Assembly: GCF_019429525.1 (NCBI RefSeq)
Contig: NZ_JAHXZL010000005.1
Location: 248,001-312,000, forward strand
Origin: Sphingomonas folli
GTDB lineage: Bacteria; Pseudomonadota; Alphaproteobacteria; Sphingomonadales; Sphingomonadaceae
Direction: 5' to 3'
DNA length: 64,000 nt
Shown: in pieces, positions 9,350 to 17,365 of the stretch
How positions within the stretch are numbered: the first letter of the stretch is position 1
Layout of the letters: every line of letters begins with the position of its first letter
The notes under the pieces: model-generated
Told to the model about the DNA's origin: nothing
Databases searched by the model: none
What the model saw: the letters and a program-made list of their open reading frames with translations, nothing else
Made by a program: the position numbers and the translations under genes

Positions 9350-11029
9350 TCACCGCCCGATCAGCTCGCGCACCTTGGCGATGCCGAAGCGCAGCGCCTG
9401 CTTGGCGTCGACGTGCGGCATCGCCGGCACCTCGGCCGGGTCGACCAGCGCGTGGAGGATCGCCGGCCCAGGTACCGCGAGGAACTCGGCCACGGTCGCG
9501 TCCAGCGCGGCCGCGTCGCGCGCGGTGAATCCCGGTACGCCGCACGCGCGCGCGAAGGCGGCGAAGTCGAGGTTGGGAAAGCCGGTGCCCTTGGCCGCGG
9601 GCAGCCCCGCCCCTTCCATCTCGAGGTGGACCAGGCCCCAGCCCGAGTTGTCGTAGACCACCACCTTCACCGCCAGCCCGTGCTCCACCGCGGTCATGAA
9701 CTCGCCGAGCAGCATCGTCAGGCCGCCGTCGCCGACGTGGAGGATCACCTGCCGCTGCCGATCGAGCAGCTGGGCGCCGTTGGCGATCCCCATGCCCGTG
9801 CCCACCGCGGCGTTGTTGAACGAGCCGGTGATCCGCTGCCGACCCGTCTGCCGCAGCCAGTTGGCGGCCCACAGGGTCACCTCCCCGGTGTCGGTGACGA
9901 CGATCGCGTCGGTGGCGGCGCGGTCGCTCACCGCGCGCGCCACCGCCTGCGGGTGGATTTTGTCGCCCGAGCGCGCGGGATCGGCGCGCTCGTCGAGCAT
10001 CCGGTCCCAGGCGGCGCGGCGCTCCTGCGCGCGGTCCAGGAAGGCGGTGTCGGTACGCTGGGGGAGCCGCTCGAGCAGCGCGCGCAGCGTCGGCCGTACC
10101 GAGCCGACGACGCCGAGCTTGACCGGCGCGCGCCGCCCGATCGCCAGCGCGCGCTCGTCGACCTGGATGACGTTGCCGTGCTTGGGCAGGAAGTCGACAT
10201 AGGGGTAATCGGTGCCGAGCATCACCAGCAGCTCGGCCTGCTGCACCGCGTCGGTCCCGGCGGTGCCGCCGATCAGCCCGACGCCGCCGATCCAATAGGG
10301 CTCGTCATAGGCCATGATCTCCTTGCCGCGATAGGTATGAAGCAGCGGCGCCTGGAGCCGCTGGGCGAGCTGGCGCAGTTCCTCGGCGGCGCCGCGGCAG
10401 CCCGCGCCGCAGAAGATCGCGACGCTCCTCGCCTCCGCGATCAGCGCGGCCGCGGCGGCGACGTCCTGGTCCGCGGGGGCGACCTCGGGCAGCGGGCGCA
10501 GGGTCGCGAGGCTCGGCACCGCGCCGGGCGCGCCCGCGGCGAACACGTCGGGCGGGATGTTGAGGTGGGCGACGCCGCGCGCGCCATACGCCTCGGCGAT
10601 CGCCTGGTGGAACACCGCGGGGGCCTGCTCCGCCGCCGCCACCGTCTGGGTGTAGGCCGCGACGTCGCGGAACAGCAGGTCGGGCGAGTCCTCCTGCAGA
10701 TAGTCGGTCCCGCGATGTGCGCCGGGCACGCCGCCGGTGATCGCGAGCACCGGGGCATGGTCCTTGCGCGCCTCGTACAGCCCGGCGACGAGGTGGTTGC
10801 CGCCCGGCCCCGTGGTGCCGCAGCACACCGCGAGCCGGCCGGTGAGCTTGGCCTGCCCCGCCGCCGCAAGCGCGGCGCCTTCCTCGTGCCGGACGCCGAT
10901 CCACTCGATCCGGCTGTCCTGCTCGATCGCGTGGGTGAAGGGGTTGAGCGCGTCGCCGACGATCCCGAAGACGTGGCGCACGCCGACCTGGGCGAGCGTG
11001 TCGACGAGCAGTTCGGCGACGTTCGGCAT
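9350..11029 (-). CDS. poxB: Thiamine-dependent pyruvate dehydrogenase/oxidase (PoxB-like)
   Basis: This 559-aa ThDP enzyme has the three-domain layout of the pyruvate oxidase/acetolactate synthase superfamily. The N-terminal PYR domain carries the activating Glu in VRHEEGAALAA (E49/E50). The central FAD-binding-type domain follows, and the C-terminal PP domain has the ThDP motif beginning GDGGLTMLLGEF and ending VVYDN. The best match is PoxB, which decarboxylates pyruvate to acetate and passes electrons to quinone at the membrane. GFPNLDFAAFA and the C-terminal Lys/Arg-containing helix are compatible with this. Acetolactate synthase or another oxo-acid decarboxylase cannot be excluded. The gene is monocistronic and flanked on both sides by near-identical palindromic repeats. 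Confidence 0.82.
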   Translation of the reverse strand: MPNVAELLVDTLAQVGVRHVFGIVGDALNPFTHAIEQDSRIEWIGVRHEEGAALAAAGQAKLTGRLAVCCGTTGPGGNHLVAGLYEARKDHAPVLAITGGVPGAHRGTDYLQEDSPDLLFRDVAAYTQTVAAAEQAPAVFHQAIAEAYGARGVAHLNIPPDVFAAGAPGAVPSLATLRPLPEVAPADQDVAAAAALIAEARSVAIFCGAGCRGAAEELRQLAQRLQAPLLHTYRGKEIMAYDEPYWIGGVGLIGGTAGTDAVQQAELLVMLGTDYPYVDFLPKHGNVIQVDERALAIGRRAPVKLGVVGSVRPTLRALLERLPQRTDTAFLDRAQERRAAWDRMLDERADPARSGDKIHPQAVARAVSDRAATDAIVVTDTGEVTLWAANWLRQTGRQRITGSFNNAAVGTGMGIANGAQLLDRQRQVILHVGDGGLTMLLGEFMTAVEHGLAVKVVVYDNSGWGLVHLEMEGAGLPAAKGTGFPNLDFAAFARACGVPGFTARDAAALDATVAEFLAVPGPAILHALVDPAEVPAMPHVDAKQALRFGIAKVRELIGR

Positions 11030-11132
11030 TCGGCATCTCCTGACGGGTACCGCGCCCTAACGCCCTGGGATCGCGGGAGTGCCCGGATCGGTGAGCGCCT
11101 GAAGCGTGGCCCGTCGCCATCCCATCTTATTC

Positions 11133-11229
11133 CGTCATCCTGAACTCGTTTCAGGATCCACCGGCCCGCGAGCGCCGCCGCGTGTGAGTGCGCGGCACCG
11201 TGGATCCTGAAACGAGTTCAGGATGACGC
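11133..11229. repeat. Palindromic repeat, family B (poxB upstream side)
   Basis: The arms GTCATCCTGAACTCGTTTC and GAAACGAGTTCAGGATGAC surround AGGATCCACC and GGTGGATCC-like inner arms. It is nearly identical at both ends to the copy at 9231-9327, with a more divergent centre. It lies between poxB and the hxlR-family gene. Confidence 0.85.
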
Positions 11230-11263
11230 CGTCGACGGCGTCGCGCGACTCGCACCCACCCCC

Positions 11264-11644
11264 TCAGCGCCGCCGCGAGCCCCGCCGCGGCACCAGCGCG
11301 TCGAGCGCGTCGGCGTTGTCGCGCCCCCAGGCGTAGAGCAGTTCGACCGGCGCGACGAAGCGCTCGCCCAGCGGCGTCAGCCGGTACTCCACCGCGGGCG
11401 GCACGACCGTCTCGACGTGGCGCGTGATCAGCCCGCTCGTCTCCATCTCACGCAGCGTCTGGGTCAGCATCTTCTTCGAGATGCCGGGCAGGCTGCGCTG
11501 GAGCACGCCGGTGCGCGCCGCGCCGCCGTGGCGCGCGTGCAGCGTGTGGAGCACCATGCTGGTCCATTTGGTGGCGAACAGCTCGAGCACGCGGCGCGGC
11601 GCGCAATCCTCGCGCCATTCGTCGTCACGGCTGCCGGCGTCCAT
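11264..11644 (-). CDS. HxlR-family winged-helix transcriptional regulator
   Basis: This is a 126-aa MarR/HxlR-type regulator. The start of the DNA-binding region, RRVLELFATKWTSMVLHTL, and the recognition region, LPGISKKMLTQTLREMETSG then LITR, are typical of HxlR, as is the wing EYRLTPLGERF. A Cys near the N-terminus (EDCAPRRVL) occupies the position used for redox sensing in some HxlR proteins; whether it does so here is inference. ATG 11644 is preceded by AGGAGGT. It is divergent from the PRISE-like reductase gene, and the 101-bp gap holds a perfect palindrome, so autoregulation and control of the reductase are likely. Confidence 0.88.
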   Translation of the reverse strand: MDAGSRDDEWREDCAPRRVLELFATKWTSMVLHTLHARHGGAARTGVLQRSLPGISKKMLTQTLREMETSGLITRHVETVVPPAVEYRLTPLGERFVAPVELLYAWGRDNADALDALVPRRGSRRR

Positions 11645-11656
11645 GGTCACCTCCTG

Positions 11657-11669
11657 GTGCCTAGGGCAC
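11657..11669. promoter_or_regulatory. Candidate HxlR operator
   Basis: This is a perfect 13-bp palindrome, GTGCCTAGGGCAC. A related GGGTGCC half-site follows at 11674-11680. It lies between the divergent hxlR-family gene and the SDR gene, 13 bp from the regulator's start. Binding by the regulator is inferred from position only. Confidence 0.5.
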
Positions 11670-11745
11670 GTTCGGGTGCCGTCTAGAAGCTGTCGGCCCG
11701 GCTGACTAGCTCCTTAGCGACGCTGGACAAGCGAAAGGATCTGAC

Positions 11746-12807
11746 GTGGCGAAGACGGCATTGGTGGTGGGCGCGAGCGGGATCGTCGGCGGCGCGACCG
11801 CGGCGCTGCTGGTGGAGCAGGGTTGGACGGTGCACGGGCTCGCGCGGCGCGCGGTCGACCTGCCGGGCGTGACCCCGGTCGCGGCCGACCTGCGCGACGC
11901 CGCGGCGACGCGCGAGGCGATCGGTTCTCTCGCGCCCGACGCGGTCTTCATCACCACCTGGCTGCGCCAGGACAGCGAGGCGGAGAATATCCGCGTCAAC
12001 GCGGCGATGGTGCGTCATCTGCTCGACGCCCTCCCGGCGCCGAGTGCGCCGCGGCACGTCGCGCTGGTCACCGGGCTGAAGCATTATCTCGGGCCGTTCG
12101 AGGCCTATGGCCAGGGCACGCTGCCGCAGACGCCGTTCCGCGAGGAGCAGGGTCGGCTCAACGTCGAGAACTTCTACTACGCGCAGGAGGACGAGCTGTT
12201 CGCCGCGGCGGCGCGCGACGGTTTCAGCTGGAGCGTCCACCGCCCCCACACGGTGATCGGCATGGCGGTCGGCAACGCGATGAACATGGGGACGACGCTG
12301 GCGGTCTACGCGACCCTGTGCCGCGCGCTCGGCCGCCCGTTCGCCTTCCCCGGCTCGGCGGCGCAATGGGCCGGGTTGACCGACATGACCGACGCGGGGC
12401 TGCTCGCGCGGCACCTGCTGTGGGCGGCGGAGACCGAGGCGGCGCACGACGAGGCGTTCAACGTCGTGAACGGCGACGTCTTCCGCTGGCAGTGGATGTG
12501 GGAACGGATCGCCGGCTGGTTCGGCCTGGCGCCAGCGCCGTTCGACGGCACGATGCACCCGCTCGAGCGGCAGATGGCGGAGGACGCGCCGGTGTGGCGC
12601 GAGCTGGCGCTGCGCGAGGGCTTGGCGGAGCCCGAGCTCGCGCGGCTCGCCTCGCCGTGGCATACCGACGCCGACCTCGGCCGCCCGATCGAGGTGGTGA
12701 CCGACATGGGCAAGAGCCGCCGGCTCGGCTTCACCGCCTACCAGCCGACCGACGACGCCTTCTTCGCGCTGTTCGAGCGGTTGCGCGCCGCGCGGCTGAT
12801 CCCCTGA
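11746..12807 (+). CDS. SDR-family NAD(P)-dependent reductase, PRISE-like
   Basis: This is an extended short-chain dehydrogenase of 353 aa starting at GTG 11746. The nucleotide-binding motif is VVGASGIVGGATAALL. VTGLKHYLGPFEAYG, then FYYAQEDELF and SWSVHRPHTVIGMA, are the landmarks of the PRISE group (progesterone 5-beta-reductase / iridoid synthase-like), which reduces activated enone C=C bonds. The active-site Tyr is in FYYAQ, and Lys147 of plant enzymes corresponds to the LKHY lysine. Bacterial members have no settled substrate. Its divergent HxlR neighbour suggests induction by an electrophile or quinone-like compound, which is inference. The protein is soluble, with no signal peptide. Confidence 0.85.
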   Translation: MAKTALVVGASGIVGGATAALLVEQGWTVHGLARRAVDLPGVTPVAADLRDAAATREAIGSLAPDAVFITTWLRQDSEAENIRVNAAMVRHLLDALPAPSAPRHVALVTGLKHYLGPFEAYGQGTLPQTPFREEQGRLNVENFYYAQEDELFAAAARDGFSWSVHRPHTVIGMAVGNAMNMGTTLAVYATLCRALGRPFAFPGSAAQWAGLTDMTDAGLLARHLLWAAETEAAHDEAFNVVNGDVFRWQWMWERIAGWFGLAPAPFDGTMHPLERQMAEDAPVWRELALREGLAEPELARLASPWHTDADLGRPIEVVTDMGKSRRLGFTAYQPTDDAFFALFERLRAARLIP

Positions 12808-12836
12808 GCCGCGCGGCCCCGCCGCGAAAATCCTAA

Positions 12837-12864
12837 CTTATGTGCAACATAAGCTGACGTCAGC
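12837..12864. promoter_or_regulatory. Two abutting palindromes before the Lpd-like gene
   Basis: CTTATGTGCAACATAAG (12837-12853) is a perfect 7-bp inverted repeat with a 3-bp centre. It shares its last G with the perfect 12-bp palindrome GCTGACGTCAGC (12853-12864). They lie 60-90 bp upstream of the dihydrolipoyl dehydrogenase homologue. The first resembles MarR- or TetR-type operators. No cognate regulator is adjacent. Confidence 0.5.
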
Positions 12865-12924
12865 ACGTTCGAGCGGCAGCGTGACCGTCCCGATCCACGC
12901 CGAACCCCCGCGTGGAGGATGACG

Positions 12925-14280
12925 ATGGACTCGCGTGACTGCGACGTGCTGATCCTGGGTGCCGGTACGGCCGGGCTGAAGGCCTACAAGGCCGCCACCG
13001 CGCGCGGCGCCGACACGTTGATCGTCGAGCGCGGGCCGGGCGGCTCGACCTGCACCCGGGTCGGCTGCATGCCCTCCAAGCTGCTCATCGCCGCGGGCCG
13101 CGCCGCGCATCAGGCGCGCGCGGCTTCGGAGTTCGGCGTCGACATCGGCGCGGTGACCATCGACTCGGCCCGCGTGTGGCGGCGGGTGCGCGCCGAGCGC
13201 GACCGCTTCGTCGAGGCGGTGCTGGACGACTATCACGCGATCCCGGCCGACCGCGTGATCCACGGCGTCGCGCGCTTCCTCGCCGCCGACACGGTGACGG
13301 TCGGCGACACGCGAGTCACCGCGCGCGGCGGGATCGTGATCGCGACCGGAGGCCGCCCCGTGATGCCCGAGCTGCTCGAGCCGGTGCGCGATCTCGTGCG
13401 CACGCACGAGACGATCTTCGAGCTCGAGACGCTGCCGCGCGCGCTCGCGGTGCTCGGCGCCGGGCCGCTCGGGCTCGAGCTCGGCCAGGCGTTCGCCCGG
13501 CTCGGCGTGGCAGTGACGGTGATCGACGCCGGGCGGAGTGTCGGCGGGCTCAAGGACCCGGAGGTCAACGAGGCCGCGATCGCCGCGCTCGGGCGCGAGA
13601 TGACGCTCGCGCTCGGTGTCGAGGCGGAGGCATCCGCCACCGACAACGGCCGCGCCAGGCTGACGTGGGACGGAGGCGAGGCCGTCGTCGACCTGATCCT
13701 CGCCGCGACCGGACGCCCGCCCAGCCTGGCCGAACTGGCGCTGGAGACCACCGGAGTGGCGCTCGACGATCACGGCACGCCCGAGGTCGACCCGCGCTCG
13801 CACCGCTGCGGCGACAGCGCGATCTTCGTCGCCGGCGACGCGGGCGCGTGGCGCCCGGTGCTCCACGAGGCCGCGCGTGGTGGCCGGATCGCGGGCGATG
13901 TCGCCGCCGGGGGCGAGCCGCCGCGCGAGCTACCCGCGTTCGCGATCGCCTTCACCGAGCCCAACCTGGTGTCGGTGGGATGCGGCTTCGACTCGCTGCC
14001 CGAGGGCGCGCGGATCGGCGCGGCCAAGGTCGTCGACAACGGCCGCGCCACCGTCGACGGCGAGGACCAGGGGCTCGTCCGGCTCTACGGCGACGCCGAG
14101 GGACGGCTGATCGGCGCGGCGATCGCGGCGCCGAGCGGAGAGCATCTCGGCCACCTCGTGGCGCTGGCGATCGACCGCGGCACCGACGTGGCGACGTTCG
14201 CCGACCAGGCGTGGTATCATCCCACGGTGGAGGAGCTGCTCCAGGCGGCGGCGCGCGACCTGCTCGGCCCCGACGACTGA
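12925..14280 (+). CDS. Dihydrolipoyl dehydrogenase-like flavin disulfide reductase
   Basis: This 451-aa pyridine-nucleotide disulfide oxidoreductase has FAD binding at LILGAGTAGLKA, a redox pair in STCTRVGCMPSK (CxxxxC), NAD(P) binding at LAVLGAGPLGLELGQAF, a second FAD motif IFVAGDAGAW, and a C-terminal dimerisation domain with YHPTVEELL, which corresponds to the catalytic His-Glu dyad of lipoamide dehydrogenases. No 2-oxoacid dehydrogenase or lipoyl gene is nearby, so its true substrate is uncertain: lipoamide, mycothiol-like or another disulfide. ATG 12925 has GGAGG six bases upstream; ATG 12919 is too close to it. It is monocistronic and convergent with thyA. Confidence 0.85.
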   Translation: MDSRDCDVLILGAGTAGLKAYKAATARGADTLIVERGPGGSTCTRVGCMPSKLLIAAGRAAHQARAASEFGVDIGAVTIDSARVWRRVRAERDRFVEAVLDDYHAIPADRVIHGVARFLAADTVTVGDTRVTARGGIVIATGGRPVMPELLEPVRDLVRTHETIFELETLPRALAVLGAGPLGLELGQAFARLGVAVTVIDAGRSVGGLKDPEVNEAAIAALGREMTLALGVEAEASATDNGRARLTWDGGEAVVDLILAATGRPPSLAELALETTGVALDDHGTPEVDPRSHRCGDSAIFVAGDAGAWRPVLHEAARGGRIAGDVAAGGEPPRELPAFAIAFTEPNLVSVGCGFDSLPEGARIGAAKVVDNGRATVDGEDQGLVRLYGDAEGRLIGAAIAAPSGEHLGHLVALAIDRGTDVATFADQAWYHPTVEELLQAAARDLLGPDD

Positions 14281-14341
14281 GCCACTTCGTGGGTCAGCGC
14301 CCGCCCGGCCGGTGAACGCACGTCATAAGCCCCGCGCGCGC

Positions 14342-15238
14342 TCACACCGCCACGTCGGCCTTGATCGCGCCGTGCGGGTCATAGCCCTCCACCACGAAGT
14401 CCCCGATGTCATAGCCGTCGATCGTGTCGCACCGGCGCACGAGGCGCATCCGCGGCACCGCGCGCGGCACGCGGCGCAGCTGCTCGCGCGCCTGCTCGAG
14501 GTGGTTGAGATAGAGGTGGACGTCGCCGCCAACCCATACCAGCTCGCCGGGCGTGAGATCGGCCTGCTGCGCCAGCATCAGCTGGAGCGCGGCGGCCCCG
14601 ACGAAGTTGAACGGCGCGCCGAGCAGCAGGTCGACCGAGCGTTGGTACAGCAGGCAGTTGAGCCGCCCGCCCGCGCTGACGTGATATTGATAGACCATGT
14701 GGCACGGCGGCAGCGCCATCGCGCCCAGCTCGGGCACGTTCCAGGCGTGGAACAGCATGCGCCGGCTCGCCGGGTTCTCGCGCAGCGTGCGGACAAGGTC
14801 GGCGATCTGGTCGTACTCGCGCCCGTCCGCCCCCAGCCAGCGCCGCCACTGCTTGCCATAGACCGGCCCGAGCTCGCCCCAGCGCGCCGCGAAGGCGTCG
14901 TCGGCGACGATGCGGCGCTCGAACTCCTCCTGCGCGATCGGCTCGCCGGTGGCGCGGCGATAGGCGTCGAGCGGCCAGTCGGTCCAGATGCGGACGTTGT
15001 CGCGCAGCAGCGGCTGGATGTTGGTGCCGCCGGTGAGGAACCACAGCATCTCCTTCACCGCGGTCTTCCAATAGACCCGCTTGGTGGTGAGGATCGGCGC
15101 GGCACCGTCGGCGAGGTCGAAGCGCAGCATCGCGCCGAACAGCGAGCGCGTGCCGACGCCGGTGCGATCGAGCCGCTCGTCACCGCGCTCGAGCACCTGC
15201 GCCATCAGGTCGAGGTAAGGCTGTTCGGGATGGGGCAT
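14342..15238 (-). CDS. thyA: Thymidylate synthase
   Basis: ThyA methylates dUMP to dTMP with methylene-tetrahydrofolate. The protein is 298 aa, starting MPHPEQPYLDLMAQVL. The catalytic Cys is C179 in LPPCHMVYQYH. Other family signatures are DRTGVGTRSLFG, the QRSVDLLLGAPFN region and VWVGGDVHLYLNH. The final Ile/Val-Ala-Val end matches the conserved C-terminus that closes the active site. ATG 15238 is preferred; the frame opens upstream to 15274 but lacks family similarity. Confidence 0.96.
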   Translation of the reverse strand: MPHPEQPYLDLMAQVLERGDERLDRTGVGTRSLFGAMLRFDLADGAAPILTTKRVYWKTAVKEMLWFLTGGTNIQPLLRDNVRIWTDWPLDAYRRATGEPIAQEEFERRIVADDAFAARWGELGPVYGKQWRRWLGADGREYDQIADLVRTLRENPASRRMLFHAWNVPELGAMALPPCHMVYQYHVSAGGRLNCLLYQRSVDLLLGAPFNFVGAAALQLMLAQQADLTPGELVWVGGDVHLYLNHLEQAREQLRRVPRAVPRMRLVRRCDTIDGYDIGDFVVEGYDPHGAIKADVAV

Positions 15239-15371
15239 GCGGCGGGTGGTAGCGGATGCGCGGGCGGGCGTCATCTCCCGCGCCGAGATGCTCTGCTCTC
15301 CCCCTCCACCCTCGCGCCCGCCGGGGTGGAGGATAGCTCTCGCATCGATGGCGGCCTGGTACGGCCTTCGC

Positions 15372-16115
15372 CTATCCCGCCTTCGCCTCGTCGTTGATGC
15401 GGCACGCCCTGATCGCGGCTGGATCGGGGCGCGGTCCGGCGGCGCGGAAGGTCGAGAAATAGCCGCCCGCCGAGCGCATCTCGCGGAAATCGACCTGGGC
15501 GTAACCGACCGCCGCGAACTCGCACTTCAGCAGCGCCGGCGGGGTGCCGTGGTCGCGCGTCGGGCGGTTGGCGTCGACCACCACCACCAGCCCGCCGCGC
15601 CGCAGCGACGGTCGCATCCGCCACAGGAACTCATAGGGCTGCTCGATCTCATGGTACATGTGCACCATCAGGATCCGGTCGAAGCTATTCTCGGGCAGCC
15701 GCGGGTCCGCCGGCATGCCGAGCCGGACGCTGACATTCTCCAACCGCTCGCGGGTCACGCGCTCGGCCAGCGCGTCGCGCACCGCGGGCACGATGTCCTC
15801 CGCCAGCACGCGTCCCTCCGCCCCGACCCGGCTCGCCAGGCGCGTGGTGTAATAGCCCTCGCCCGCGCCCAGGTCGGCGACCGACATCCCCTTGCGGATC
15901 TCGGCCAGGTCCATCACCCGACTCGCCTCGTTGAGCCGATCGCGCGCCTCCTCGGTCGACCAGCGCGACGAGACGATCGTCGCCACCGGCCGGTCGGCCT
16001 CGGGGAAGGGACCGGGCTGCTTCGGCTCGTGCTTGATCAACGGCTGCGTGCCGTCGCACGCGGCGAGCAGCAGCGCGGCGGCGAGCAGCGCCGGGCGGGC
16101 GAGCGCGCGCGCCAC
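15372..16115 (-). CDS. Predicted lipoprotein with class I SAM methyltransferase fold
   Basis: This 247-aa protein has a signal peptide ending in the lipobox LLLAAC, then a class I methyltransferase domain: motif I VADLGAGEGYYTTRLA, an acidic loop GRVLAEDIVP, and DRILMVHMYHEI (motif IV region). An exported methyltransferase is odd because SAM is cytoplasmic. Either the domain is a SAM-independent relic or the N-terminus is only a membrane anchor. GTG 16115 directly abuts the prfB stop codon, so it is coupled to release factor 2. It is not PrmC, the expected RF2 methylase, because no NPPY motif is present. Substrate unknown. Confidence 0.75.
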   Translation of the reverse strand: MARALARPALLAAALLLAACDGTQPLIKHEPKQPGPFPEADRPVATIVSSRWSTEEARDRLNEASRVMDLAEIRKGMSVADLGAGEGYYTTRLASRVGAEGRVLAEDIVPAVRDALAERVTRERLENVSVRLGMPADPRLPENSFDRILMVHMYHEIEQPYEFLWRMRPSLRRGGLVVVVDANRPTRDHGTPPALLKCEFAAVGYAQVDFREMRSAGGYFSTFRAAGPRPDPAAIRACRINDEAKAG

Positions 16116-17243
16116 TTAGTCGACGTCCTCCACCGCGACCTTCTCGCCGGTGACGCGCTGCGACAGCGCGGCGGCCATGAAGGTGTCGAGGTCGCCGTCG
16201 AGCACGTCGCCGGGCGAGGTCGAGGTCGCGCCGGTGCGCAGGTCCTTCACCAGCTGATAGGGTTGGAGCACGTAGGAGCGGATCTGATGGCCCCAGCCGA
16301 TGTCGGTCTTGGTGGCGTTGACCGCGTTGGCCTCCTCCTCGCGCTTGCGCAGCTCGTGCTCGTAGAGGCGCGCGCGCAGCTGGTTATAGGCCTCGGCGCG
16401 GTTCTTGTGCTGGCTGCGCTGGTTCTGGCACGCCACCACGATCCCGGTCGGCAGATGGGTGATGCGCACCGCCGAGTCGGTGGTGTTGATGTGCTGGCCG
16501 CCCGCACCCGAGGCACGATAGGTGTCGATGCGCAGCTCGCTGTCGTTGATCTCGATGTCGATCGAATCGTCGATCACCGGGTAGACCCAGACGCTGGAGA
16601 AGCTGGTGTGGCGCCGCGCCGAGCTGTCGTAGGGGCTGATCCGCACCAGCCGGTGGACGCCCGATTCCACCTTGGCATAGCCGTAGGCGTTCTCGCCCTT
16701 CACGAGCAATGTCGCGGACTTGATCCCGGCCTGCTCGCCGGCGTGATAGTCGACCAGCTCCACCTTGTAGCCGTGGCGCTCGGCCCAGCGCGTGTACATG
16801 CGCTGGAGCATCTCGGCCCAGTCCTGGCTCTCGGTGCCGCCCGCGCCGGCGTTGATCTCGAGATAGGTGTCGTTGGCGTCGGCCTCGCCCGAGAGCAGCG
16901 CCTTGACCTTGTCGGCCTGGGCGCGCTCGGCCAGCTGCGCGAGCGCGGTGGTGCCCTCGTCGGCCATCTCGGCGTCGCCCTCGGCGTCGGCCATGTCGAT
17001 CAGCTCGACCGTGTCGGCCAGCTCGCGCTCGATCGCGCGGGTCGCGCCGATCGCCTCGTCGAGGCGGCGGCGCTCGCGCATCACGTCCTGCGCTTCCCTC
17101 GGGTTGTTCCAGAGCGACTGGTCCTCGACGCGCGCGTTCAGCTCGTCGAGCCGGCGCAGCGCGCGGTCCCAGTCGAGCGACTGGCGCAGCAGCGCCAGCG
17201 CCGCGTTGATGGTGTCGACATGAGCCTGCGCTTCGGCGCGCAT
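16116..17243 (-). CDS. prfB: Peptide chain release factor 2
   Basis: RF2 terminates translation at UAA and UGA. The peptidyl-tRNA hydrolysis motif GGQ is at 248-250 ([10 protein letters not shown]). The stop-codon reading tripeptide, SPF in E. coli, is SPY here ([16 protein letters not shown]). The frame is continuous for 375 codons, so the autoregulatory +1 frameshift with an internal UGA, known from E. coli prfB, is absent. It lies downstream of mrcA and directly upstream of the lipoprotein methyltransferase gene. A palindromic repeat separates it from mrcA. Confidence 0.96.
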   Translation of the reverse strand: MRAEAQAHVDTINAALALLRQSLDWDRALRRLDELNARVEDQSLWNNPREAQDVMRERRRLDEAIGATRAIERELADTVELIDMADAEGDAEMADEGTTALAQLAERAQADKVKALLSGEADANDTYLEINAGAGGTESQDWAEMLQRMYTRWAERHGYKVELVDYHAGEQAGIKSATLLVKGENAYGYAKVESGVHRLVRISPYDSSARRHTSFSSVWVYPVIDDSIDIEINDSELRIDTYRASGAGGQHINTTDSAVRITHLPTGIVVACQNQRSQHKNRAEAYNQLRARLYEHELRKREEEANAVNATKTDIGWGHQIRSYVLQPYQLVKDLRTGATSTSPGDVLDGDLDTFMAAALSQRVTGEKVAVEDVD

Positions 17244-17262
17244 AGGGTATCTCCAGCGGTCA

Positions 17263-17344
17263 CGTCATCCAGCAGGCGCCGGAATCTCGCGCGGCACGGG
17301 GATCGCATCGTGGCCGGAGATCCCGGCCGACGCTGGGATGACGA
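17263..17344. repeat. Palindromic repeat, family B, degenerate copy
   Basis: The element begins ACGTCATCCAGC and ends GCTGGGATGACG, with an internal GCCGGAGATCCCGGC hairpin. It lies between mrcA and prfB, inside what would otherwise be one transcript, and may uncouple the two genes by folding. Confidence 0.7.
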
Positions 17345-17365
17345 AAGAATGTTCAGCCCGACGAC

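Noticed and set aside
9350..11029. poxB as acetolactate synthase large subunit
   Set aside because: No small-subunit gene is adjacent and overall features favour PoxB, though substrate is not proven.
15372..16115. Methyltransferase after prfB as PrmC (RF methylase)
   Set aside because: No NPPY motif, and the domain begins after a lipobox. PrmC is cytoplasmic and usually follows prfA.
17085..17243. Programmed +1 frameshift in prfB
   Set aside because: The frame is open from ATG 17243 with no internal UGA at the expected position near codon 25.
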